64,000 nt of DNA from Paenibacillus sp. XY044. Its GTDB lineage: Bacteria > Bacillota > Bacilli > Paenibacillales > Paenibacillaceae. Positions 34,966 to 42,450 of the stretch are shown piece after piece; the first letter of the stretch is position 1; every line of letters starts with the position of its first letter. The stretch spans positions 62,001-126,000 of the forward strand of contig NZ_NQMO01000012.1 in assembly GCF_002257645.1 (NCBI RefSeq). Direction: 5' to 3'. The translations under genes were made by a program, and so were the position numbers. The notes beneath the pieces are model-generated. The model had not been told where the DNA came from and searched no databases. It worked only from the letters and a program-made list of their open reading frames with translations.

Positions 34966-35865
34966 ATGTACTTATTCATCATTAATCCAAAGTCCGGCAG
35001 CGGCAGGAGCCTCCGTTCCTGGAAGCGGGTGCGGGAGGCTCTCGATTCGAAAAAGATTAAACATGCAGCTCTGTTTACTACTAATATGGCGGAAGTTGAT
35101 AAGCTGGTGTCGGATACGCTGGCTCAGCACAGCCGATGGAACGCCATCGTCGTCATTGGCGGGGACGGCACGATCCACAGCATCCTGCCGGTATTGAAGC
35201 GGACCGGCATCCCGCTCGGGGTGATCCCGGCCGGATCGGGCAATGACACCGCCCGGGGGTTCGGCATCCCCCGCGATCCGCTGGCCGCGCTGGAGCTCAT
35301 CCTAACCGGCAGCGCCAAAGCGGCCGATCTCATCTCGGCCGCGGGCATGCCCGTCATGACGGCCGTGGCCGCCGGCTTCGATGCGCAGGTCAGCGAGAAC
35401 GTGAACGGCAGCCGGTACAAAAAGATTTGCAACGCCGTCGGTGCCGGGCGCCTCGCTTACGTTATCGGTGTTCTGCACACGCTGATGACGTTCAAGCCGG
35501 GCCCTGTGACCGTCACCTGCGACGGACAAACGGTCAGCTACCCGTCAGCCTGGCTGACCGCGGTCAGCAACGTGCCCAGCTACGGCGGCGGACTGGTCAT
35601 CAATCCGCAGGCGAAAGCCGATGACGGCATGCTGGACGTATGCGTGGTCCATGATTGCTCGCGGCTGCAGCTGCTGCTTCTGTTCCCGACCGTCCTGAAG
35701 GGAACGCATGTGAAGCTGCCGATCGTGACTCTCTTTCGTGGAAACACGGTCGGCATCAGGTTTGACCGCCCGCGCTTGGCGCAGGGCGACGGCGAAGACG
35801 TATCCGCCCTCCCGATGGATTTCCGGGCGGATCCCGGTGCCATCCGGATATTCTCGGCGCTATAA
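34966..35865 (+). CDS. Diacylglycerol-kinase-family lipid kinase (YegS/DgkB type)
   Basis: A 299-residue cytosolic or membrane-associated kinase that phosphorylates a lipid such as diacylglycerol. It shows FIINPKSGSGRS at the N-terminus, the nucleotide loop VVIGGDGTIHSILP, and GVIPAGSGNDTARGFGIP. ATG 34966 has GGGGGA just upstream; ATG 34945 has no site. The stop codon touches a dispersed repeat. Confidence 0.9.
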   Translation: MYLFIINPKSGSGRSLRSWKRVREALDSKKIKHAALFTTNMAEVDKLVSDTLAQHSRWNAIVVIGGDGTIHSILPVLKRTGIPLGVIPAGSGNDTARGFGIPRDPLAALELILTGSAKAADLISAAGMPVMTAVAAGFDAQVSENVNGSRYKKICNAVGAGRLAYVIGVLHTLMTFKPGPVTVTCDGQTVSYPSAWLTAVSNVPSYGGGLVINPQAKADDGMLDVCVVHDCSRLQLLLLFPTVLKGTHVKLPIVTLFRGNTVGIRFDRPRLAQGDGEDVSALPMDFRADPGAIRIFSAL

Positions 35866-35940
35866 ACGTCTATCGACCTACATTCTAAGAAGCCAGGCCG
35901 CATTTAGTGGAAGTTTTTCTTGCGATATCAGGAAGCCCGG
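35864..35940 (+). repeat. Dispersed hairpin repeat, family 3, copy 1
   Basis: About 75 bp beginning at the stop codon of the lipid kinase. It matches 55849-55776 (reverse strand) at 52 of the first 64 positions. It contains a CCGC-ATTTA-GTGG hairpin followed by AAGTTTTT. Confidence 0.65.
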
Positions 35941-35977
35941 CCTCCGTAGCTTTACTTTCTGATATCTTAAAACAAAT

Positions 35978-36015
35978 CAAAGGCCCGCACCGTAAGATTA
36001 CGGGGCGGGCCTTTG
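35978..36015. terminator. Bidirectional terminator between lipid kinase and pbuX
   Basis: CAAAGGCCCGCACCGTAA pairs with TTACGGGGCGGGCCTTTG, an 18-bp stem with one mismatch and a 2-nt loop. The long stem suits convergent transcription, though the T-runs are short. Confidence 0.75.
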
Positions 36016-36039
36016 AGCTTCTATTTTTATAGTGAGGAG

Positions 36040-37398
36040 TTACGCAGCATGCTCATTCTGGGCGGCTGCTCCTTTTTCCGCTGAGGAGACTCCGCCTTTA
36101 AAACCGTTAAACATCAAGTTCAGAATAATCGCCGTCACACTTCCGGCCACGATGCCGTTATCCACGAGGATACGGAAGTCTTCCGGGATGGCTTTGAACA
36201 GATCCGGCACGACGCTGACGCCAAGACCCATGCCGACGGAGCAGGCAATGACGAACAGATTTTCAAAGCGGTTCAGGTCGACCTGCCCGCCCAGCATGCG
36301 AATGCCGGAGGAGACGACCATACCGAACAAGGCGACCATCGCCCCGCCCAACACGGACGTAGGCACCAGCTGCGTCAGCGCCGCAATCTTCGGCACAAAC
36401 CCGATCACGATCAGCAGGCCGCCCGCTACGACGATGACATCGCGCGTTTTGACGCGGCTCATTTGGACCAGGCCGACGTTTTGCGAGTACGTGGTGTACG
36501 GGAAGGAATTGAAAATCCCGCCGAGCACGATGGCCAGGCCTTCGGCGCGGTAACCCCGGGCCAGGTCTTTGGAGGAGATGTCTTTATCCACGATTTTGCC
36601 AAGCGCCATGAACACGCCCGTGGACTCCGCCACGCTGACGATCGCCACCAGAATCATCGTCACGATCGAGGAAACATGGAACGTCGGCGTTCCAAAGTTA
36701 AACGGCTTGACTGCATGGAACCAGCCGGCTTCCTTCAGCGGGCCCAAATCCACATGGCCGAAAATCGCCGCGGCGATCGTCCCGGCGATCAGGCCGATCA
36801 GTACCGAGATGGACCGCAGAAATCCGGTGGCAAAACGGTTCATCAAAATGATGAAAATCAACACGCCGAAGCCGAGGCACAAATTCAGCGGACTGCCAAA
36901 ATCGTCGGCTCCCTGGCCGCCGCCCAGATCGTTCAGCGCGACCGGGATGAGCGTCACCCCGATAATGGTGACGACTGAACCCGTGACCACCGGCGGGAAC
37001 AGCTTGATCAGCTTGCCGAAAATGCCTGAGAACAGAATAACGAAAATCCCCGACGCGATGATCGCGCCGTAAATGGCCGAGACGCCGTCCTTGAGCCCGA
37101 TGGCGATCATCGGCGATACCGCCTGGAACGCGCAGCCCAGCATGACCGGCAGCCCGATGCCGAAGAACCGGTTGCCCCATACCTGAAGCAGCGTAGCCAC
37201 GCCGCAGGCCAGCAGGTCGATCGAGATCAGGTAAGTTAACTGCTCGGTCGTAAAATCCAGAGCCCCTCCGACAATCAGGGGCACGAGAACAGCACCGGCG
37301 TACATCGCCAGTACATGCTGGATTCCGAGAGAAAAGGTTTTAAGCGGATGGCGTTTGCCTGAAAATTGAGTCGTGTCAGCCTGATGGTTCTGTTCCAT
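36040..37398 (-). CDS. pbuX: Xanthine permease (NCS2 family)
   Basis: Purine:H+ symporter of 452 residues with about 14 helices. The NCS2 signature region VASVSVAESTGVFMALGKIVDKDISSKDLARGYRAEGL-like (around residues 265-300) and the conserved GLVQMSRVKTRDVI are visible. It lies 37 bp after xpt, the standard xpt-pbuX arrangement under guanine riboswitch control. ATG 37398 has GGGAGGA upstream. Confidence 0.93.
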   Translation of the reverse strand: MEQNHQADTTQFSGKRHPLKTFSLGIQHVLAMYAGAVLVPLIVGGALDFTTEQLTYLISIDLLACGVATLLQVWGNRFFGIGLPVMLGCAFQAVSPMIAIGLKDGVSAIYGAIIASGIFVILFSGIFGKLIKLFPPVVTGSVVTIIGVTLIPVALNDLGGGQGADDFGSPLNLCLGFGVLIFIILMNRFATGFLRSISVLIGLIAGTIAAAIFGHVDLGPLKEAGWFHAVKPFNFGTPTFHVSSIVTMILVAIVSVAESTGVFMALGKIVDKDISSKDLARGYRAEGLAIVLGGIFNSFPYTTYSQNVGLVQMSRVKTRDVIVVAGGLLIVIGFVPKIAALTQLVPTSVLGGAMVALFGMVVSSGIRMLGGQVDLNRFENLFVIACSVGMGLGVSVVPDLFKAIPEDFRILVDNGIVAGSVTAIILNLMFNGFKGGVSSAEKGAAAQNEHAA

Positions 37399-37435
37399 GC
37401 CGGTATCATTCCTCCCGTGTAATGTTTATATTTAA

Positions 37436-38014
37436 CTAGTCTTGATCCGCAAAAGTCACCTTGCCGTCATCCAGTGCCGCTACGCGGACCAGCGACTCGA
37501 CCCGGTAGCCGGCTTCCTTCAGCAGCCGCCCGCCCGGCTGGAACGCCTTCTCGATCACGATGCCGATTCCTGCGACGGACGCGCCCGCCTGCTCCACGAT
37601 CCGGGCCAGTCCAAAGGCCGCTTCGCCGTTCGCCAGAAAGTCGTCGATGATCAGCACCCGGTCCCCCGGCTGGATAAACTTTTTGGCCACCGTAATTTCG
37701 TTCGTTTCCTGCTTGGTGAAGGAGTACACCTTTTCCACGAAAATATCGTCGCGCAGCGTCAAGGACTTCTGCTTTCTCGCGAAGATCAGCGGTACTTCCA
37801 GCTCCAGGGCGGTCATAATCCCCGGCGCAATCCCGGACGACTCGATGGTAAGCACCCGGTTTACGGCTTCCCCGGCAAAGCGGCGCGTAAACTCGCGGCC
37901 GACTTCCTTCATGAGCACAGGATCCATCTGATGATTCAGGAACGAATCCACCTTCAATACCTGATTGCTGAGCACGATGCCTTCATCCAGTACTTTTTGC
38001 TTAAGTAATTGCAA
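37436..38014 (-). CDS. xpt: Xanthine phosphoribosyltransferase
   Basis: Cytosolic salvage enzyme converting xanthine plus PRPP to XMP; 192 residues, aligning end to end with Bacillus Xpt. The VLSNQVLKVDSFLNHQMDP start, TIESSGIAPGIMTALEL and the PRPP loop VLIIDDFLANGEAAFGL are clear. The start is TTG 38014 with AAGGGGGA upstream. The frame stays open far upstream, but that part is riboswitch leader and not protein. Confidence 0.94.
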   Translation of the reverse strand: MQLLKQKVLDEGIVLSNQVLKVDSFLNHQMDPVLMKEVGREFTRRFAGEAVNRVLTIESSGIAPGIMTALELEVPLIFARKQKSLTLRDDIFVEKVYSFTKQETNEITVAKKFIQPGDRVLIIDDFLANGEAAFGLARIVEQAGASVAGIGIVIEKAFQPGGRLLKEAGYRVESLVRVAALDDGKVTFADQD

Positions 38015-38057
38015 CTTGCTTCCCCCTTTAATAACGTTCCATTCCTCTGTAAAATAC

Positions 38058-38103
38058 AAAAAAAGCCCATCTCTCCCCTGCCCTTCATCAGGCAGAAACA
38101 GAC
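38058..38103 (-). terminator. Riboswitch-controlled terminator before xpt
   Basis: On the minus strand, GTCTGTTTCTGCC (38103-38091) pairs with GGGGAGAGATGGGC, with several G-U pairs and one mismatch, followed by T7. Its 5' edge overlaps AGTCCG, which can pair with CGGACT at the 3' end of the aptamer and so form an antiterminator. Confidence 0.65.
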
Positions 38104-38156
38104 GGACTCCCGCGGACAAACTCAAAAATTTCGGACAAGCGCCCGAAAGAGATCGT

Positions 38157-38229
38157 TCATCCCGTAGTCCGATCATTCCGGTGATCGGGTAGAGACATGC
38201 AAGCCGATTCCTGCACATATACGAGAAAC
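38157..38229 (-). ncRNA. Purine (guanine-class) riboswitch aptamer
   Basis: On the minus strand, P1 is CTCGTA (38225-38220) with TACGGG (38166-38161). J1/2 is UAUAU-like, P2 carries a loop ending in GG, J2/3 is TGTCTCTACC, and P3 CCGATCA/TGATCGG has a CCGGAA loop whose CC can pair with the P2-loop GG. The 3' junction is GGACTA with C at the discriminator position (position 74 in Bacillus xpt numbering), indicating guanine/xanthine rather than adenine. It precedes xpt-pbuX, its usual target; ligand binding should terminate transcription. Confidence 0.9.
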
Positions 38230-38353
38230 CTATATTCATTCATAGATTGGTTAAAATGACAATGCATGAAGTATAACGCATAATGGGCTCAAAAATAAAG
38301 AGGTATTTGATGGACAATTGAAAACATTTCAGAAACAAATGCCGGTTTCCATG

Positions 38354-38382
38354 TTACACCCTATAGACAGGTCTGCTAAAAT
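38354..38382 (+). promoter_or_regulatory. Candidate mscL promoter
   Basis: TTACAC (38354-38359), 17 nt, TAAAAT (38377-38382); transcription would start about 25 nt before the mscL ATG. Confidence 0.55.
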
Positions 38383-38413
38383 AGATGCATGACATTCGGG
38401 AGGTTTTGGTGAA

Positions 38414-38905
38414 ATGAAAGGATTTATTCATGAGTTTAAAGAATTCGCGGTGCGCGGCAACGTGATCGATCTGGCCGTCGGGGTCATTATAGGGGGAGCT
38501 TTCGGGAAAATCGTCTCCTCGATCGTGAGCGACATCATCATGCCGCCGATCGGGGTGCTTCTTGGCGGTGTGAACTTCTCCGATCTCATTATCCGCCTGA
38601 ACGGAAAAACCATGGAGAACGGCAGCAAGATCACCACACTAGCGGAAGCACAAAAGGTCGGGGCGCCTGTCATTGCATACGGGCAGTTTCTGAATACGGT
38701 GATCGATTTTCTGATCATCTCGTTCTGTATTTTCTTGCTCGTTAAAGGCATCAACTGGATCAAAAGCCGGGAGCACGAAAAGCCTGAGCCGGAGAAAACG
38801 ACCAAGGAATGCCCGTACTGCCTGTCGGAAATCCCCGCGGCCGCTACGCGCTGCGCGCACTGCACCTCTGTGCTGGATACCGATCCCGAACCACAGCAGG
38901 TTTGA
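38414..38905 (+). CDS. mscL: Large-conductance mechanosensitive channel with zinc-ribbon tail
   Basis: Homopentameric membrane channel that releases solutes on hypo-osmotic shock. Residues 1-118 are a standard MscL: FKEFAVRGNVIDLAVGVIIGGAFGKIV (TM1) and TVIDFLIISFCIFLLVKGIN (TM2). The C-terminal 45 residues add CPYC (Cys133, Cys136) and CAHC (Cys147, Cys150), a four-cysteine zinc-ribbon. Total length is 163 residues against about 130-140 for E. coli and Bacillus subtilis forms. GGGAGG lies before the ATG. Confidence 0.95.
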   Translation: MKGFIHEFKEFAVRGNVIDLAVGVIIGGAFGKIVSSIVSDIIMPPIGVLLGGVNFSDLIIRLNGKTMENGSKITTLAEAQKVGAPVIAYGQFLNTVIDFLIISFCIFLLVKGINWIKSREHEKPEPEKTTKECPYCLSEIPAAATRCAHCTSVLDTDPEPQQV

Positions 38906-38966
38906 GGGAATCTAATCAAGGAAGCCAGACTGAGCTGACTTGAGAGCTTGCTTATACTTTTCTATC

Positions 38967-39031
38967 AAAAAAAAGACCGCCAGCCCCTTTCGGAAATCAT
39001 CTTCCGAAATCAGAGGCCGAGCGGTCCTTTT
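38967..39031 (-). terminator. Terminator overlapping the end of the 39010 gene
   Basis: On the minus strand, GGACCGC pairs with GCGGTC (outer stem), enclosing an inner TTTCGGAA/TTCCGAAA hairpin, and is followed by T8. The stop codon of the minus-strand gene lies within it. It may also stop mscL transcripts. Confidence 0.75.
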
Positions 39032-39315
39032 GGCATCAGGGTGCCGATGACGTTTTTTAAATCACGGTCTTCCGTGTATTTCTCTTTTCCGGTGTCCAGC
39101 TCCGTGATCCGAATCGACGTGTATCCGGCGCTAGGCTCGAGCGGAACAAATTGCAGCTCATCCCGTTCAGCAGCCTTCACGTTATATTTCATGTCCTTAA
39201 ACATTTGAATGAGCTGATCTTCGGTGGGGCGTCCGTCCTCCCCCGTCCAGATCAAGCCTCGGAGATGCTTGTTTCCTTCCGGATGTTTGACCTCAAACCG
39301 CACGATGCATTCCAT
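39010..39315 (-). CDS. Small soluble protein of unknown function
   Basis: A 101-residue protein from ATG 39315 with AGGAAG 8 nt upstream and its own terminator. It is mixed alpha/beta in appearance (MECIVRFEVKHPEGNKHLRGLIWTGEDGRPTEDQLIQMF) with no cysteines after the first few residues and no membrane segment. No family was recognised. It is convergent with mscL and divergent from the Nudix gene. Confidence 0.65.
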   Translation of the reverse strand: MECIVRFEVKHPEGNKHLRGLIWTGEDGRPTEDQLIQMFKDMKYNVKAAERDELQFVPLEPSAGYTSIRITELDTGKEKYTEDRDLKNVIGTLMPKGPLGL

Positions 39316-39368
39316 GGATCGTTCTTCCTTTCTGTTCTTGATCGGTGGTTTCTTGCACATTAGCGGCT

Positions 39369-39468
39369 AAAATGCACTAATTCGTCTAGCAACAGGCACA
39401 TTTGCTGTATCGCTATTTCTCTCCAAACGAGGGTTTGAGGTAAAATTAGATGCACTTTTGCAGTTATT
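39369..39468 (+). repeat. Dispersed repeat, family 2, copy 1
   Basis: Starts with AAAATGCACTAATTCGTCTAGC and ends with TTAGATGCACTTTTGCAG + TTATT (39446-39468). The last 23 nt are identical, in inverted orientation, to 58116-58138, and the first part resembles 58075-58105. No coding frame is supported. Confidence 0.6.
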
Positions 39469-39520
39469 AGCTGAAGTTGGGTCGGATTGATTTTGTTTTA
39501 AGCCAACCCTCTTTCTTGTA

Positions 39521-39549
39521 TTGCTACTTTCCCGGTAATCCCCCATAAT
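39521..39549 (+). promoter_or_regulatory. Candidate promoter of the Nudix gene
   Basis: TTGCTA (39521-39526), 17 nt, CATAAT (39544-39549), about 30 nt before ATG 39579. Confidence 0.4.
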
Positions 39550-39578
39550 TCAAAAATATGAATGGAGGTCTTCGCCAT

Positions 39579-40214
39579 ATGAAAAAAGAATTCTTCGACA
39601 TTTATAACGACGACCACGAATGGATCGGAACCGCTTCGCGAGAAGAAGTTCATGCCAAGGGTTATCTCCACCATACGTTCCACTGCTGGATCGTACGCGA
39701 TACTCCGGATGGACGCAAGGTTCTTTTCCAAAAGCGGCAGACGTCCAAGGACACCTTTCCGGGGTACTACGATATAACCGCAGCCGGACATCTGGCGGCC
39801 GGAGAAACCGTCGCCGATGCGGTCCGGGAGCTGGAGGAAGAACTCGGCGTCACCGTCAGCCTGGACCAGCTGATTCCGCTTGGAACCGCCGATTACGAGA
39901 ATCAGGGGATAGCCGGCGGCAGGGCTTTTATCGACAGGGAAAGATGCTTTATCTTCGGCGCCAAGCTGGATCTGCCTCTGGCCGCCTACCGGCTTCAGGC
40001 CGAGGAACTGACGGGCCTCTACGAAGCCGATCTGAACGATGCCCTGAAGCTGGCAAAGGGCGAACTCGAGGAAATGCAAGCAACCGGCATCCTTTCGGAT
40101 CCGCGACCTGCTTCCGACTCCGAAACCTTTGGTTGTACGGTGAGTTTACAGCATTTTGTACCGCATAACAGTGATTATTATCACACCGTATTTACGAAGC
40201 TGCTCGGGTTGTAG
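39579..40214 (+). CDS. Nudix hydrolase (YfcD-type, IPP-isomerase-like)
   Basis: A 211-residue cytosolic hydrolase of nucleoside-diphosphate-linked compounds. The Nudix box GHLAAGETVADAVRELEEELGV is complete. The N-terminal EFFDIYNDDHEWIGTASREEVHAKGYLHHTFHCWI is the pattern of the YfcD/isopentenyl-diphosphate-isomerase-like branch. ATG 39579 has GGAGGT upstream. It appears monocistronic. The substrate is unknown. Confidence 0.9.
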   Translation: MKKEFFDIYNDDHEWIGTASREEVHAKGYLHHTFHCWIVRDTPDGRKVLFQKRQTSKDTFPGYYDITAAGHLAAGETVADAVRELEEELGVTVSLDQLIPLGTADYENQGIAGGRAFIDRERCFIFGAKLDLPLAAYRLQAEELTGLYEADLNDALKLAKGELEEMQATGILSDPRPASDSETFGCTVSLQHFVPHNSDYYHTVFTKLLGL

Positions 40215-40405
40215 CGGAATCGGCATTTACCGAAACCTTGCCCAATCCGTGAAGCGGCCCCGTTAAAACAACTATGCTATGCGGTATCGATCATTTGTAA
40301 TCGTTAAGGCCATGAACACTTTAACGGCATCCATGATTGAAGAAACAGATCCCGTTTTCAACGGGTAACAGCCCACATGATTAGGGCCTCTAAGCCTTCA
40401 GACTC

Positions 40406-41266
40406 CTACGAGTCTTCTTCCGGATCCTCAGGACCGTCGAAATCCCCCGCTTCTTCGGATACAGCCCCCGGATCGATTTCCACATACTTGCGGTAGATCC
40501 GCTCGTAAGACGGGCCGTACCGCTCCGCCAGCTCGCCGCCCAGGTCCTGCTCCACCTCATAGAGCACCATCTCCTGCGTAAAATGGTGAAGCAGCAGCTC
40601 CACCATCACCGGATGCTCGGTGACGAGCGCCTGTGTGGCGCAGTCCTCCCCGCGCATGCCCAGCATGCACCAGCGGCGGTCAATGACGAAGGAAAACTTG
40701 CGGCCCTTCAAGGCCCGCCGATCCCCTTCGTCCAGATTCCACGCCGGCCAGGGAAGCAGCCGCTCCATGCCGGTATCGCTGCCAATGCAGGACCAGAGCA
40801 GTTTTACTCCCCGCTGCTCCGCCTGCTCCAGCTCACTGCGCATCAAAGCCGCTTCCTCACGCCAGACGTCGACGACGATTTCGTGCTCCGCGCGATCGAG
40901 CTCTCTGGCCAGCGCCTCCATGACGCTCCGATCCCCTTCCAGGTTGTAGAAGGGCTGCTGATCCGGTTCTACCCGCGGCATCCGGTTCTCGATGAACGAA
41001 AGCGATTCCTTCATTTGCCCCGCGATCATTCGGGTAAGCTCCTCCGTCTTCAGCATGCTGTAGCGGACCGGATCACCTTCGCTGCGGTGCAGGTATCCCT
41101 GCTGGCATAACCGCTGCAGCGTCGAGTATACATTGGAGCGGGACACACCCAGCCCCTTGGCCACCTCATATCCGGAGGACGGGCCTTTGCCCGCCAGCTC
41201 CACCATTATTTTCGCTTCCATCTCCGTGAATCCGAGATTCCGCAGATGATGTAGCAATTGTTCCAT
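40406..41266 (-). CDS. TrmB-family transcriptional regulator
   Basis: A 286-residue DNA-binding protein. The N-terminal winged helix (LRNLGFTEMEAKIMVELAGKGPSSGYEVAKGLGVSRSNVYSTLQRL) is the TrmB HTH. A C-terminal phospholipase-D-like effector region (ALARELDRAEHEIVVDVWREEAAL) follows. The last 25 residues are very acidic. ATG 41266 follows GGGAGGA; the earlier ATG 41284 overlaps that site. In Archaea TrmB senses sugars; bacterial targets are mostly unknown and none is adjacent. Confidence 0.87.
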   Translation of the reverse strand: MEQLLHHLRNLGFTEMEAKIMVELAGKGPSSGYEVAKGLGVSRSNVYSTLQRLCQQGYLHRSEGDPVRYSMLKTEELTRMIAGQMKESLSFIENRMPRVEPDQQPFYNLEGDRSVMEALARELDRAEHEIVVDVWREEAALMRSELEQAEQRGVKLLWSCIGSDTGMERLLPWPAWNLDEGDRRALKGRKFSFVIDRRWCMLGMRGEDCATQALVTEHPVMVELLLHHFTQEMVLYEVEQDLGGELAERYGPSYERIYRKYVEIDPGAVSEEAGDFDGPEDPEEDS

Positions 41267-41342
41267 TACGTTTTGTCCTCCCAAAGATGCCTAAAACCTC
41301 TATCCGCCAAAAAGCTTCTATTAAGCACTCGCTTTTGCACTC

Positions 41343-42146
41343 CTAAATCTGTTCAGCACCGCATCTCGGGCACCATTTCGAGCCCTTGGGCAGGTCCGCG
41401 CGGCAAATCTGGCATTTGACCGTATCGCGTGGGCCTTCTTCACGAGCCCCGGGTTCACCGTCTCCGTTGTTGTTTTCCTTCCAATAGCGGATGCGTCGGT
41501 CCAGCTCCAGCTGGCGTTCCCGCTCCCGCTCGAGCTCTTCGGCCTGACGCCGCTCCTTCCCCCCATCTGGTGCATTCGCGTCGGAAAGATCAAGCTCATC
41601 CCATTCTTCCCTCATCGGAAATTCGTAATCGTAATCCTGCTCAGTCGCGGCTGCTGCCTCATGCTGGCTGGAATACTCACTGTCCTCTTGTTCTTCCCGG
41701 TAGGATGGCTCATCTTCGGCCTTGTTCCCGAAAATCGATTCTTCATCAAAGGCAAAACTCACCGGCTTGGCGGGCTCGCTCGGCTTCGCGGCATCCTCGA
41801 CAAGCTTTCTTCCGCAAGACGGGCAGAAGTTGGCGTCCAGCGTGGAGACATATCCGCATTTGCACAGCCGCTCGTTCTTCAGCTCGGCAACCCGGGTGCG
41901 CAGCTCGTCGATTTCCTCCTGAAGCAGGTCGCAGGATTTGCACAGGTCGACCATTTCCTTCTCGGCCTTGCTCATATCGCCAACGCGGTAGCCTTCGTAG
42001 AAAACCTTTCCCATCTCTCTGTAGTGAATGCCCATTTCCCGTTCGATGTCGGCAATCTGACTGTTCAGCTTGCCGACCTCCAGCGTTCCCTGAGCCTTTT
42101 CCGTTGCGCGGTTAGCCCCTTCTTTGAGGCGCTGAATAATGTTCAT
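41343..42146 (-). CDS. Double zinc-ribbon, coiled-coil protein
   Basis: A 267-residue soluble protein. An N-terminal helical part (residues 1-92) is predicted coiled coil, followed by a zinc ribbon CKCG...CPSCG (about 94-112). A long acidic, low-complexity linker and a charged helix (ERRQAEELERERERQLELDRRIRYW) lead to a second ribbon CQIC...CPRCG at the C-terminus. Proteins of this shape are common in Paenibacillus and Bacillus but have no assigned function. It lies 76 bp upstream of the TrmB gene on the same strand, so co-transcription is possible. Confidence 0.8.
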   Translation of the reverse strand: MNIIQRLKEGANRATEKAQGTLEVGKLNSQIADIEREMGIHYREMGKVFYEGYRVGDMSKAEKEMVDLCKSCDLLQEEIDELRTRVAELKNERLCKCGYVSTLDANFCPSCGRKLVEDAAKPSEPAKPVSFAFDEESIFGNKAEDEPSYREEQEDSEYSSQHEAAAATEQDYDYEFPMREEWDELDLSDANAPDGGKERRQAEELERERERQLELDRRIRYWKENNNGDGEPGAREEGPRDTVKCQICRADLPKGSKWCPRCGAEQI

Positions 42147-42450
42147 GAGTTCTCTCCTCCAATTTCCATTTCATCCCATTTATTCATTCCAAATGATCAT
42201 TTACAATAGTAATCTATGCCCTTGAGCGCATGTCATCTGCCCAGGCTGCTGCCCGGGCTGCCATAATACCAAGATACCACGCCGGAGCTGTCCTGTGAAA
42301 TCCGTGCCTGCCGTCAAACGGCCATAAATCATGGGGCTTGGTATAGAGCGGCTGCAGGCGCATCCTTCCGGATGTGCATATATCATACCAAATTTACAGT
42401 GCACTTGTGAAAAAGGCAATCCCTTACAGTCAGAAAAGGAGGTCCTACCG

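Noticed and set aside
34963..35865. Upstream start at 34945 for the lipid kinase
   Set aside because: No ribosome binding site before 34945, while the ATG at 34966 follows GGGGGA and starts the conserved FIINPKSG region correctly.
38015..38239. N-terminal extension of Xpt to an upstream start at 38239
   Set aside because: The region holds the guanine riboswitch and terminator; Bacillus Xpt homology begins at the TTG 38014 with a good ribosome binding site.
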